DNA of 44,576 nt from an uncultured Collinsella sp. (GCA_902475445.1 CABRZN010000004.1:1-44576), one strand, 5' to 3'. Shown: positions 7,695 through 15,972, counted from the stretch's first letter. Notes: generated from the sequence alone by a model not told the origin. Program-made: numbers and translations.

Positions 7695-9101
7695 CTACTC
7701 TGCGGTGTCGTCGTCCTCGGCAAGTTGGGGGAACACGGCATCCTTGGGCATGGTGACCTTCGTCAACGAGGTGAGCTTTTTGCTCAGCGACGTGTCCGTC
7801 TTGACCAGGTCGCTGAGCGTCACGATCTTGTAGCCGTCGGCGACAAGGCCGTCGATGATCTGCGGCAGCGCCTCGAGCGTCTGCTCGGCGCATTCATCTC
7901 TATCGGTGAGCAGCACGATATTGCCCGGCGTCACCGAATCGAGCACCGTCGAGACCTGTTCGTCAGCACCGTTGAGCAGCCAGTCACCCGAGTCAATATT
8001 CCACGAGACCACGGCGGAGACCAGGTCCATCGCATCAATCCAGTTTTGCTCGTCAAAGGCAGCGTAGGGAGCACGCAGCAGCATCGTCTTCACGCCGGTC
8101 GCCGACTTAATCGCATCGGTGCCTTTCGTGATCTGTTCGCGTACCGCCTCACGGTCCTGACCCTTGAGCGAATCGTCGCTGTAGCTGTTGGATCCGATCT
8201 CGCACCCGGCATCGACAATCGCCTTGGCCGTGGCAGGCGAGGCCTCGGCCGCATCGCCCGAAAGGAAGAACGTCGCGGTGACGCCCTTTTCCTTGAGCAC
8301 CTGCAAGATCTGCTTGGTAGCGCCGCTCGGACCCTCGTCAAACGTCAGCGCCACGTACTTTTTGTTGCCCTTGGGCGCCACGCTGGCGCACGCAACAACG
8401 CAATCGGTGGCGGGCACAACCTCGCCGCGGTCCTGCGTCTTGCCCGACTGCTCACCAACCCACACCTCGGAGCGGCCCTGGACACCCCACGTCTGCACAT
8501 ACTCGATAGCGCCCGTACCCTCGACCTTGAGCTTGGGCTCGATAACCGTAGCCTGAACCTCGTGCTTCTCGTAGGTGTTACGGCCATCCTTGACCGTCAC
8601 CTTCTCGCCGCCCTCAAGTTCGCGGCTATCCCATTTGCCCTGCTTCACGCGCTTGCCGTCAACCTTCACCGACAGCTTTTCGCCCCCATGGCGCTTGAGC
8701 ACGCTGTCATCGACGGCCAGCAGGTCGCCTGCGTCGTAGGTGTCAGTCAAATCCTGTTCGTCGATGAGATTCTGCAGCGTAGAGTCCACACGCACCGCGG
8801 TCTTCTGGCCGTTGAGCTCCACGTCCACACTGCGGTTGACGTAGCCCACGACGGCAGCGATAAACAGCACGAGCGCACAGCCCACGGCAATGAGCGCATA
8901 GGGCAGGCGAGACGAACGACGGGGCGTACGGCTGTTGCCGATGCGAGCGCTGCGGTCGCTAAAGCCGCGGCTATGGTTGAGATACATCGCGCCGGGCTTA
9001 CGGTGACGCTTGCGCTGACCGCTGGGCAGCTGCCCCAGATCGCGGCGCGCCGTCGGACGCGCACCCGAGCGCCCGTTTAAGTTGGATCCGTTTTGGCGCA
9101 T
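7695..9101 (-). CDS. Membrane-anchored polysaccharide-deacetylase-like protein with degenerate active site
   Basis: 468 aa: a basic cytoplasmic N-terminus, one membrane anchor at about residues 66-88, a DUF348/G5-like extracellular stretch (VELNGQKTAVRVDSTLQNLI...), then a NodB fold from about residue 245. NodB motifs are present in altered form: TFDEGP (Asp255, Glu256) for TFDDGP; SNSYSD for the zinc motif HTxxH, so both histidines are lost (Asn305, Asp309); RAPYA for RPPYG; NIDSGDW intact; IVLLTD for LLHD, again losing a His. It is therefore probably not a zinc-dependent deacetylase of the usual kind; it may bind glycan or work by another mechanism. The start has GGGGGAGG 4 nt upstream. It lies 72 bp after the PRC-barrel gene, across a hairpin. 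Confidence 0.78.
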   Translation of the reverse strand: MRQNGSNLNGRSGARPTARRDLGQLPSGQRKRHRKPGAMYLNHSRGFSDRSARIGNSRTPRRSSRLPYALIAVGCALVLFIAAVVGYVNRSVDVELNGQKTAVRVDSTLQNLIDEQDLTDTYDAGDLLAVDDSVLKRHGGEKLSVKVDGKRVKQGKWDSRELEGGEKVTVKDGRNTYEKHEVQATVIEPKLKVEGTGAIEYVQTWGVQGRSEVWVGEQSGKTQDRGEVVPATDCVVACASVAPKGNKKYVALTFDEGPSGATKQILQVLKEKGVTATFFLSGDAAEASPATAKAIVDAGCEIGSNSYSDDSLKGQDREAVREQITKGTDAIKSATGVKTMLLRAPYAAFDEQNWIDAMDLVSAVVSWNIDSGDWLLNGADEQVSTVLDSVTPGNIVLLTDRDECAEQTLEALPQIIDGLVADGYKIVTLSDLVKTDTSLSKKLTSLTKVTMPKDAVFPQLAEDDDTAE

Positions 9102-9122
9102 GTGCCCTCCCCCATAAACACA

Positions 9123-9152
9123 GCAAGCCGGAGCAACAGGTCTCCGGCTTGC
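9123..9152 (-). terminator. Hairpin between the PRC-barrel and NodB-like genes
   Basis: A perfect 11-bp stem (9123-9133 with 9142-9152, 8-nt loop) lies 22 bp after the PRC-barrel stop. No U-tract follows on the minus strand, so it may only attenuate transcription. Confidence 0.5.
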
Positions 9153-9173
9153 CTCCCATCATTTGGTACGTCG

Positions 9174-9929
9174 CTATTTTGTAGCTTTTGACGAGCCTCC
9201 GCTCGCCTTTTGGTATTCGTCCTTAAAGGCCTTGAACATGCCGCGCGTCTTGCCGAGCTGCTTGCCCAGTGCGCGACTGCCTTTGTCCACGGCAACCGAT
9301 CCCTTGTCGTCGAGCACCTTAGCGCCCTTTTTGACCTTGTCGCCCACCACGACGCTGGCCTCGGCAGCCTTGGCAGCCGCACCGCCCGAATACCCGAGCG
9401 ACTTGACCTCGTCCGAGACGACCATCGCGCCGTTCTCGTAGCCGCGCAGCATCGTCGGCGGCACCTGCGTGTCACCAACCAAAACACTCGAAGCAGCACC
9501 GGCGGTCACATAGAATGCCTGCACGATGCCCGAGCGTGGCTTGAACTCAACGTCCGAGCAATAGCCCACGACGTCGCCCGATTCCGTGCGCACGTCCATA
9601 CCGACCCAGATGATGCAATCGTCCAGGTTGATGTCGAGGCGCTTGGCGGCGGCGCTATCGTACGTGTCCTTGACGTCATCGACCGCGATGGCGCCCTCGT
9701 AGACACCAATGGCGTCGAGCGCTACGAATCGGTCGGGACGCTCGATCATGCCCGCGATATCGGACTGGCGGACCATAAAGCCGACCACGCGCGTACCGCC
9801 CGGGGTAAAGACCGGAAAGTGAATCTTTCCGAGCTTTTTAGGGCTGCGCGGCGTGCCGTCCTTTTTGGTGCGCTTGTCCTCGGTAGGCTTGCGATAGATC
9901 TTGGCGCCGACAAAATCCCCGGCGCGCAT
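9174..9929 (-). CDS. PRC-barrel domain protein
   Basis: 251-aa soluble protein with no signal peptide. Two PRC-barrel-like halves are visible: about residues 1-90 (AKIYRKP..., KKLGKIHFPVFTPGGTRVVGFMV) and about 100-170 (IIWVGMDVRTESGDVVGYCSDVEFKPRSGIVQAFYV). The last 60 residues are Lys/Gly/Ala-rich and helical. PRC barrels occur in ribosome maturation, photosynthetic and MgtE-type proteins; the specific role here is unknown. The ATG overlaps the stop codon of the YtxH-like gene (TAATG), so translation of the two is likely coupled. PRC barrels also form the N-terminus of the MgtE-like protein encoded two genes downstream, which hints at a shared pathway but does not prove it. Confidence 0.75.
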   Translation of the reverse strand: MRAGDFVGAKIYRKPTEDKRTKKDGTPRSPKKLGKIHFPVFTPGGTRVVGFMVRQSDIAGMIERPDRFVALDAIGVYEGAIAVDDVKDTYDSAAAKRLDINLDDCIIWVGMDVRTESGDVVGYCSDVEFKPRSGIVQAFYVTAGAASSVLVGDTQVPPTMLRGYENGAMVVSDEVKSLGYSGGAAAKAAEASVVVGDKVKKGAKVLDDKGSVAVDKGSRALGKQLGKTRGMFKAFKDEYQKASGGSSKATK

Positions 9930-10318
9930 TATGCCTCGGTCGAGGGCTCCGCAGCCTCGGTATCAGCCTCGACGGCGTTCTCGACCACGACGTCGGCGGC
10001 AGGCGTCACGTTGCCGCCCGAAATGGCGTCGTTGAGCTGCTCGCGCAGCTGGTCCATGCGCTCGCGGGCAAGGTCGACCTTGGCGCGCAGGTCGTCGGTC
10101 TTGGCGTCGACCATCGGGCCAAAGTCATTCACCGCAGCACGGGCCTCCTCGGCGCTGTGCTCGTAGGTGTCGCGCATATTGTCCCAGGCGTCGTTGGCGA
10201 TATCGGCAGCCATGGCGCGGGTCTCGGCGCCCGAGCGCGGGGCCAGAGCAACGCCGACAATAGCGCCGGCAGCGGCACCAAAAAGTGCGCCGGAGACAAA
10301 GCTGAAAGTCTTACCCAT
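9929..10318 (-). CDS. YtxH-like small membrane-associated protein
   Basis: 129 aa. The glycine/alanine-rich N-terminal segment GKTFSFVSGALFGAAAGAIVGVALAP is the YtxH signature (one membrane helix ending in AP). A long amphipathic, coiled-coil-like helix follows (about residues 35-105), then an acidic tail. YtxH proteins are general-stress proteins of unknown mechanism in Firmicutes and relatives. ATGs at 10324 and 10318 are both possible; 10318 is chosen because GAGAGG lies 7 nt upstream. It is coupled to the PRC-barrel gene by a one-base overlap. Confidence 0.78.
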   Translation of the reverse strand: MGKTFSFVSGALFGAAAGAIVGVALAPRSGAETRAMAADIANDAWDNMRDTYEHSAEEARAAVNDFGPMVDAKTDDLRAKVDLARERMDQLREQLNDAISGGNVTPAADVVVENAVEADTEAAEPSTEA

Positions 10319-10454
10319 GATCATTCCTCTCCTGCGGGCACGTCGGTGCCCACCGTTTGAATGCTGTCCATTATACCCGCAGCGCATCACTTGCCGCTCC
10401 GCTCATCTGCGTACGGCAAAGGCGCAGGTATGTGATGGTGATAAACGCGTAGGC

Positions 10455-11288
10455 CTACTCCTGGGGCATAGGCGGCATGGCCACCGTGGCACCCGGGTCC
10501 TCGCCGGCGCCGTCCACGAGCGGCAGACCGCCCTCATGCGCAGGTCCTGCCGGAACCGTCGCCGCACCGCCAAAGACGGCAGCGGAGGCCTCGTGGTTCT
10601 CGGCAACCGCGCCCTCGGTATCAATCGCCACCTGGGGCTCGTCGTCAAAGTTGGGGACGCCCTGGGGCTCGGTGGGAACAGGCTCGGCGGTCGTATCGGC
10701 AACGGACTCGGCGTCGGCCGGCACATCGCCCTCGTCAGCGCCCTCGTCCTCGGCAGCATCTTCGCCGTTCGCAGCGGCGACGGCCTCGTGAGGATCCTTG
10801 CCCTCGGCCTCGGCGCGCATACCCAGTACCAGGTTGCGCAGGCCCGCGACCGTGCCTTCCACGTCGGGGGCAGGCTGGTCGGCGTGCAAGTACGCCCAGT
10901 CCATCATAAAGGTGGCCGAAGACAGCGCGCCGATGGCCAGCGCGTCGTCGGGGCACGAAAGCTCAACCTCAAAAACGCGCTCGTCGTGCTCGCTTACGCG
11001 CGTGCGGCCGCACGAGATGCTACCGGCAAGACCGGTCTCGTTCATGAGCTCAACCGTCACGTGCTCCAGCAGGTGGCAGAGCTCGGTCTGGCCCATGCAG
11101 TCCTGGAACTCGCGACCGGAATCACCCAGGCACAGGTGCTTGGCAATCGCCGGCACCAGGTAATACACGCGCGCCGTGGCCTCGATATCCTCCGAGGTCA
11201 TGAGCGGCATGCCGGGGTTCACCAGCACATGCGCGCAGATCTTGTCCTCGCTGACGGTGACCTTAAGGATGTTGAACAGGCCTGCCAT
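10455..11288 (-). CDS. Conserved protein resembling the cyanophycin synthetase N-terminal domain, with HxxEH motif
   Basis: 277 aa, cytoplasmic. Residues about 1-160 resemble the N domain of cyanophycin synthetase CphA: a His/Cys-rich stretch (IAKHLC), then CHLLEHVTVELMNETG (His72, Glu75, His76, Glu80) and CGRTRV, which match the CphA pattern GHxxEHxALELQ...GRTR. HxxEH is also an inverted zinc-peptidase motif, and I recall a report of a cryptic hydrolytic site in the CphA N domain. No ATP-grasp or Mur-ligase domain follows; instead there are about 115 acidic, Pro/Ala-rich residues likely to be disordered. It starts 25 bp after the CNNM-type gene, with GGGGAG before the ATG, so it is probably co-transcribed. 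The function is unknown; a metal-dependent hydrolase is a hypothesis. Confidence 0.6.
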   Translation of the reverse strand: MAGLFNILKVTVSEDKICAHVLVNPGMPLMTSEDIEATARVYYLVPAIAKHLCLGDSGREFQDCMGQTELCHLLEHVTVELMNETGLAGSISCGRTRVSEHDERVFEVELSCPDDALAIGALSSATFMMDWAYLHADQPAPDVEGTVAGLRNLVLGMRAEAEGKDPHEAVAAANGEDAAEDEGADEGDVPADAESVADTTAEPVPTEPQGVPNFDDEPQVAIDTEGAVAENHEASAAVFGGAATVPAGPAHEGGLPLVDGAGEDPGATVAMPPMPQE

Positions 11289-11312
11289 AACTCTCCCCTA
11301 CTCTTCCTTGCC

Positions 11313-12686
11313 CTACTCGTCGCCATCGTGCGGGTCCACAGAGCCCGCACCCGACGCCGCCGGCTTCTCTGACGAAGACTCGGAATCCTTCTTATCGGTT
11401 TCGGCCGGAGCGATCACGCGAATGAGCGAGATGCGCTGGCCACGCATCGACTGCACCTTAAACTTGTACCCCGCAACCTCAAACACCTCTCCGATGTCGG
11501 GCACCGAGTCGCAAAGCTCCAAGATCCAGCCGGCGATGGTCTCATAATCATCGCTTTCCTCGAGCGGCCAACCAAGCTCAATCGCGTCATCGCACGAAAA
11601 ACGCCCATCAACGAGCCACTCGCGGCGCGAAAGACGCGTGAGGTACTTGTTGTCGGGGTCGAACTCGTCCTCGATCTCGCCGACGATCTCCTCGACGATG
11701 TCCTCGATGGTGATAATGCCGGCCGTGCCGCCGTACTCGTCCACGACCACCACGATCTGGTCGTGCGAGGTCTGCATCTCGGACAGCAACGGCAGGATGT
11801 CCTTGGTGTCGGGCACAAAGGTGGCGTCGCGCAAAAAGCCGGCGATGGGCTGGTCGCCCTTGCCGTCGAGCGCGGGCTGAATCAGGTCCTTGATGTGCGC
11901 GATGCCCGCGACGTTGTCGGGATCCTCGTGATAGACGGGGATTCGGCTGAAGCCGGTCTGGCGCATGGTGGACAGCACGTCGGCGACCGTCTCGTCGTCC
12001 TCGCACATGGTGGTGTCCACGCGCGGCACCATGACCTCACGGGCAACGGTGTCGCCCAGGTCAAAGATCTCGTGGATCATGCGCTTTTCCTCGTCGAGCA
12101 GGTCGTCCTGCTCCGAGACCATGTACTTGATTTCTTCCTCCGAGATGTTTTGGCGGTCGTCGGCGCTCTTGATGCGCAGGATGCGGGCCAGGCCATCGGA
12201 GCAAGCGCCGGTCAGCCACACGAGCGGACGGGCGATCTTTTGGAAAAACGACAACGGCCCCACGACCTGCTTTGACACGCCCTCGGCGTTGGCCAGACCG
12301 ATGCGCTTGGGGACGAGCTCTCCGATCACGATGGACACGAAGGCGACCGCGACGGTGATGATGACCGGCGCCAGGCCGCGCGCGATGGCGGAGAGCGGCG
12401 CGATGCCAAAACTCATGAGCCACGTGGCGAGCGGGTCGGACAGACTCGTCGAGGCGACGGCGGACGAGGCGAAGCCCACGAGCGTGATGGCGACCTGGAT
12501 AGTGGCGAGCAGCTGGTCGGAGTCGGCAGCTAGCTTAATGGCACGCTCGGCGCGCTTGTCGCCTTCCTCGGCCTCGTGCTCCAGCACGGCGCGCTTGGCC
12601 GTGGTGAGCGCCATCTCGGACATAGAGAAGTAGCCGTTGATGAGGGTCAAAACGAGGGTGGTGATAAGGGAGATGGTTATGTCCAT
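11313..12686 (-). CDS. CNNM/CorC-family protein (hemolysin-like, DUF21 + CBS pair + CorC_HlyC)
   Basis: 457 aa. Residues about 1-190 form the DUF21/CNNM membrane domain (INGYFSMSEMALTTAKRAVLE, TIQVAITLVGFASSAVAS, GELVPKRIGL). Residues about 205-340 hold two CBS domains (VMVPRVDTTM, GFSRIPVYHEDPDNVAGIAHIKDL, VVVVDEYGGTAGIITIEDIVEEIVGEIEDE), and about 355-430 the CorC_HlyC domain (DGRFSCDDAIELGW...ETIAGWI). CNNM/CorC proteins are Mg2+-extruding or Mg2+-responsive transporters; the 'hemolysin' name is historical. The Ser/Glu-rich tail is not conserved. The ribosome binding site is poor: GGAGG is 14 nt from the ATG. It heads the group of genes running down to 9174. Confidence 0.9.
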   Translation of the reverse strand: MDITISLITTLVLTLINGYFSMSEMALTTAKRAVLEHEAEEGDKRAERAIKLAADSDQLLATIQVAITLVGFASSAVASTSLSDPLATWLMSFGIAPLSAIARGLAPVIITVAVAFVSIVIGELVPKRIGLANAEGVSKQVVGPLSFFQKIARPLVWLTGACSDGLARILRIKSADDRQNISEEEIKYMVSEQDDLLDEEKRMIHEIFDLGDTVAREVMVPRVDTTMCEDDETVADVLSTMRQTGFSRIPVYHEDPDNVAGIAHIKDLIQPALDGKGDQPIAGFLRDATFVPDTKDILPLLSEMQTSHDQIVVVVDEYGGTAGIITIEDIVEEIVGEIEDEFDPDNKYLTRLSRREWLVDGRFSCDDAIELGWPLEESDDYETIAGWILELCDSVPDIGEVFEVAGYKFKVQSMRGQRISLIRVIAPAETDKKDSESSSEKPAASGAGSVDPHDGDE

Positions 12687-12764
12687 CGGGAGTTTCTCGA
12701 ACCTCCAAGATTCGGGACGTCAGGTCAAAACGTTGATGACGGATAGGGCAGTTGCACCCGGCGG

Positions 12765-12788
12765 GCGCCCGGACGGGCCCGCGGGCGC
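12765..12788 (-). terminator. Possible hairpin after hemolysin III gene
   Basis: 7-bp GC stem GCGCCCG/CGGGCGC with a 10-nt loop, 11 bp after the stop. There is no U-tract. Confidence 0.3.
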
Positions 12789-12799
12789 AGGCGCGATCG

Positions 12800-13483
12800 C
12801 TAGATTACGAAGAGGATCACCGCCATGAACTGGAAGATGCTGCCGGCGAGTACCCACAGATGAAACACGCTGTGAAGATAGCGCACGTTTTTGGCGATAT
12901 AGAACGGCACGCCCGCGGTGTAGCACACGCCGCCGACGGCGAGCAGGGCAAGTGCCACGGGGTTGAGCAGCGCCACAAGTTCGGGCAGCTTGAAGACAAC
13001 GAGCCAGCCCATCAGCAGGTAGACCAGGCCGCTTACCCAGTGCGGTTGACGCTCGCGCATAAAACACTCGAGGGCGATGCCGATAATGGCGATGGCCCAT
13101 ACGGCAAAGAACAGCACAGCGCCGCCGTCGTTTGCGAGCGTGATGAGGCAAAACGGCGTATAGCTGCCGGCTATGAGCAGGTAGATGCAGCTGTGGTCGA
13201 TGATGCGAAACACGCGCTTGGCGCGCGCGGGCTGAATCGCGTGGTAGAGCGTAGAAGCTAGGTATTCGAGGATAATGCTGACACCATAGACAATCGCCGC
13301 GGCCATGTGGGCCGGGCCTCCGCCGCGCAGGGCAGCGAATACGATCAGGAGCACCAGGCCCGCGATACCCAGCAGGCAGCCGACACCATGGGTGACGGAG
13401 TTCATGATCTCCTCGCCCACCGTGTAGTGTGGAACGGCCGCGGTCTTGGGTCGCGGCTTAGAACTGTCGCTCGAATCGGACAT
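12800..13483 (-). CDS. Hemolysin III / PAQR-family membrane protein
   Basis: 227 aa, seven predicted membrane helices. Family hallmarks are present: EEIMNSVTHGVG at the first helix, STLYHA, IDHSCIYLLIAGSYTPF and the C-terminal HSVFHLWVLAGS. The conserved Asp and His residues form a zinc site in this fold (known from PAQR receptors). The biochemical role of the bacterial members is uncertain. An upstream TTG lies inside the Shine-Dalgarno sequence (TTGGAGG), so the ATG at 13483 is taken as the start. It has its own promoter in the intergenic region shared with the divergent hydrolase. Confidence 0.88.
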   Translation of the reverse strand: MSDSSDSSKPRPKTAAVPHYTVGEEIMNSVTHGVGCLLGIAGLVLLIVFAALRGGGPAHMAAAIVYGVSIILEYLASTLYHAIQPARAKRVFRIIDHSCIYLLIAGSYTPFCLITLANDGGAVLFFAVWAIAIIGIALECFMRERQPHWVSGLVYLLMGWLVVFKLPELVALLNPVALALLAVGGVCYTAGVPFYIAKNVRYLHSVFHLWVLAGSIFQFMAVILFVI

Positions 13484-13518
13484 GCCGGTTACATCCTCCA
13501 ACGTAAAGAGTTCTCAAC

Positions 13519-13548
13519 ACTATATCAAAGCGTCTAGGTACGTGCGAA
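13519..13548 (-). promoter_or_regulatory. Promoter of the hemolysin III gene
   Basis: Minus strand: -35 TTCGCA (13543-13548), 18-nt spacer, -10 TATAGT (13519-13524), about 35 bp before the ATG. Four of six -35 bases match consensus. Confidence 0.45.
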
Positions 13549-13591
13549 ATTTGCACCATACGTGACCCTTTGTTTACCCATTCTTTGCCTG

Positions 13592-13620
13592 TTGACGCAT
13601 CAACGGCGAACGTCCATAAT
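13592..13620 (+). promoter_or_regulatory. Promoter of the alpha/beta hydrolase gene, with overlapping palindromes
   Basis: -35 TTGACG (13592-13597), exactly 17 nt, -10 CATAAT (13615-13620); predicted start near 13627. The -35 lies in the palindrome GTTGA-CGCA-TCAAC (13591-13604). A second inverted repeat, ATGTT-N8-AACAT, lies between the -10 and the ATG. This is consistent with repression by a dimeric regulator that is not encoded nearby. Confidence 0.6.
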
Positions 13621-13669
13621 GCGCTTGCATTAAATGTTGATGTATTAACATCTTATAGGAAAGCTTCTT

Positions 13670-14635
13670 ATGTCTCAAAACGCACGTTCCCATCGAAAGC
13701 TCAAGATAGCCGGCGTCGTTGCGCTGGTGCTCGTTGTCGCGCTGCTGGGGTTTGCCGGCAACTTTCTGTTTGACTTCGCGCTGAATCCCCGCGCGCCATA
13801 CACCATGAAGATGATGCAGGATAGCAAGAACGACAAAGAAGGTGAGCAGCCGGATGCCGAGGATGCCGAGGCGCGGGCATGGTTTAAAGAGAACCGCAAG
13901 AGCAGCGGCCTCACCGCAGATGACGGAACCGAGCTCGCCGCCTGGTATTTTGCTGCCTCGGAGAACACCCACGATTACGCCGTCTGCCTGCATGGATATA
14001 CCAACGAGCCCATCGGCATGGCTCGATACGCCAAGCGCTTCCACGACCGTGGCATGAACGTGCTCGCGCCTGCCGCCCGCGCCCACGAGCGCTCCGGCGG
14101 CGACTATATCGGCATGGGCTGGCCCGAGCGCCTCGATATCGTCGCATGGATCGAGCGAATCGTTCAGGCTGACCCCGAGGCGCGCATCCTGGTCTTTGGC
14201 GAGTCGATGGGTGCAGCAACCGCTATGAACGTCGCGGGGGAATCTCTGCCTGCAAACGTGAAATGCATTATCGAGGACTGTGGTTATACGAGTGTTTGGG
14301 ACGAGTTTTCTCTGCAGCTCAAGGACGTGTTCGGCCTGCCCAGCTTTCCCTTGCTCGATGTAGCAAACCTGGTATGCAACGTGCGCGCGGGCTACGACTT
14401 TCATAAGGCGAGCAGCGTGGAACAGCTCAAGCGCGCGACGGTTCCCATGCTGTTTATCCACGGTGACCAAGACACCTTTGTGCCGTACAGCATGCTCGAC
14501 CAAAACTACGACGCATGCGCCAGCAAGGTCAAGCAAAAGCTCACTATCCATGGCGCCACCCACGCCAAGAGCGCGCAGGTCGACCCCGAACTCTACTGGA
14601 ACACGGTCGACAACTTCCTCGACGAGTATTTTTAG
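13670..14635 (+). CDS. Membrane-anchored alpha/beta hydrolase
   Basis: 321 aa. One N-terminal membrane segment (about residues 12-34) probably tethers the enzyme to the outer face of the membrane. The hydrolase fold starts with VCLHGYTNEP (oxyanion-hole HGY), the nucleophile elbow is GESMG, the acid lies in HGDQDTFVP, and the catalytic His in HGATHAKS. This order is typical of the YqkD/Bem46-like (DUF1749/abhydrolase) group; the substrate is unknown. AGGAAA lies 8 nt before the ATG. It is monocistronic: a strong promoter upstream, a bidirectional terminator downstream. Confidence 0.85.
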   Translation: MSQNARSHRKLKIAGVVALVLVVALLGFAGNFLFDFALNPRAPYTMKMMQDSKNDKEGEQPDAEDAEARAWFKENRKSSGLTADDGTELAAWYFAASENTHDYAVCLHGYTNEPIGMARYAKRFHDRGMNVLAPAARAHERSGGDYIGMGWPERLDIVAWIERIVQADPEARILVFGESMGAATAMNVAGESLPANVKCIIEDCGYTSVWDEFSLQLKDVFGLPSFPLLDVANLVCNVRAGYDFHKASSVEQLKRATVPMLFIHGDQDTFVPYSMLDQNYDACASKVKQKLTIHGATHAKSAQVDPELYWNTVDNFLDEYF

Positions 14636-14680
14636 GAAATAGGACGGTTTACTGGTCTATCTGACCCCCTAGCACTTCCA

Positions 14681-14719
14681 AAAAGCCGCCCGTGGGCAAT
14701 GTGCTCACGGGCGGCTTTT
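14681..14719. terminator. Bidirectional terminator between convergent genes
   Basis: A perfect 14-bp stem AAAAGCCGCCCGTG (14681-14694) with its complement at 14706-14719, loop of 11. It gives a U-run on either strand, and serves the hydrolase (+) and the DUF362 gene (-). Confidence 0.88.
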
Positions 14720-14766
14720 GCTAACGTTGCGCTACAAAAGCGCTTAATATGTCCAATAGACAGGTG

Positions 14767-15972
14767 TTACTTGACCTCGATAAGCTCGTACTTGCTCGTG
14801 CCCAGGCCGATCTTCTCGGCGTGCGCGATGCACACGCGCCAGTCGGTGTCGGGATGCGTGATGCAGAAGGGGTCCTTGGCCTGCTCGCCCTCCAGATGCT
14901 CGTGGTTGTGCTCCATCTTGGCCGCGCTATCGGTGAGCTCGGTGTTGGGCAGCGGCTCGGATGCCATGACGGCATCGGCGCAGGCCTGGTCGATGGCGAC
15001 CGGGTCGAAGCTCGCGAACATGCCGATATCGCTGACGATAGGCGTGTCGTTTTCGGGATGGCAATCGCAGTTGGGGCTGATATCCATGGCAAGCGAGATG
15101 TGGAAGCTCGGGCGGCCGTCGACAACGGCCTTCGTATACTCGGCGATCTTGCAGTTGAGCACGTCGGCCGCGGCGTCATAGCCGGGCTTGATGCAGTCCT
15201 GGTTGCATGCCGCAATGCAGCGTCCGCAGCCCACGCAGCGATCGTGGTCGATAGCGGCCACGTGCACCGTGCGAGTAGCGCCGCTGGCAAGCTCGCGCTC
15301 GCGGGTACCGTCGAACGAGACAGCGTTGTGCGCGCAGATCTTTTCGCAGGCACGGCAGCCAACGCAGTGCTCGGTCGAGACGTTCGGCTTGCCGGCGGCA
15401 TGCTGCTCCATCTTGCCGGCACGGCTGCCGCCTCCCATACCCAGGTTCTTCATGGCGCCGCCAAAGCCGGCCTGCTCATGGCCCTTAAAGTGGGTGAGGC
15501 TGATCACGATATCGGCATCCATGAGCGCCTGACCGATCTTGGCCTCGCGCACGTACTCGCCACCCTCGACCGGGACGAGCGCCTCGTCGGTGCCCTTGAG
15601 GCCGTCGGCGATGATGATCTGGCAACCCGTGGCATACGGGGTAAAGCCGTTCTGATAGGCGGTATCGATGTGCTCGAGCGCGTTTTTGCGGCTACCCACA
15701 TAGAGCGTGTTGCAGTCGGTAAGGAAGGGCTTGCCGCCCAGCTCCTTCACGACATCCGCGACGGCGCGGGCGTAGTTAGGGCGCAAAAAGCTCAGGTTGC
15801 CCAACTCGCCAAAGTGAATCTTGATGGCGACGAACTTGTTCTCGAAGTCGATCTGCTCAATACCGGCGTGACGAATGAGGCGCTTGAGCTTGTCGAGCTG
15901 GCTCTCGCGAGCATGCGTGCGTAGGTTGGTGAAGTACACCTTAGCGGGTGCTGCGGGTGCAGTTGCGGTCAT
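14767..15972 (-). CDS. DUF362 / 4Fe-4S ferredoxin-domain protein
   Basis: 401-aa iron-sulfur protein. The DUF362 part (about residues 40-190: AIKIHFGELGN, LTDCNTLYVGSR, ISLTHFKGHEQAGFGGAMKNLGMG) is split by a ferredoxin insert with two 4Fe-4S motifs: CVGCRACEKIC and, about 45 residues on, CVGCGRCIAAC. DUF362 continues to about residue 340 (HISLAMDISPNCDCHPENDTPI...DPVAIDQA). Such proteins are widespread in anaerobes and are annotated as ferredoxins of unknown partner. It fits the strictly anaerobic, ferredoxin-based metabolism implied by the Ech-type hydrogenase here. GAGGGGAT lies about 6 nt before the ATG. A TTGACT box near 16041-16046 could be the -35, but no good -10 was found. Confidence 0.85.
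   Translation of the reverse strand: MTATAPAAPAKVYFTNLRTHARESQLDKLKRLIRHAGIEQIDFENKFVAIKIHFGELGNLSFLRPNYARAVADVVKELGGKPFLTDCNTLYVGSRKNALEHIDTAYQNGFTPYATGCQIIIADGLKGTDEALVPVEGGEYVREAKIGQALMDADIVISLTHFKGHEQAGFGGAMKNLGMGGGSRAGKMEQHAAGKPNVSTEHCVGCRACEKICAHNAVSFDGTRERELASGATRTVHVAAIDHDRCVGCGRCIAACNQDCIKPGYDAAADVLNCKIAEYTKAVVDGRPSFHISLAMDISPNCDCHPENDTPIVSDIGMFASFDPVAIDQACADAVMASEPLPNTELTDSAAKMEHNHEHLEGEQAKDPFCITHPDTDWRVCIAHAEKIGLGTSKYELIEVK

Noticed and set aside
12720..13151. Minus-strand ORF overlapping the hemolysin III gene
   Set aside because: It is a different frame of a gene with all PAQR/HlyIII motifs; no motif of its own.
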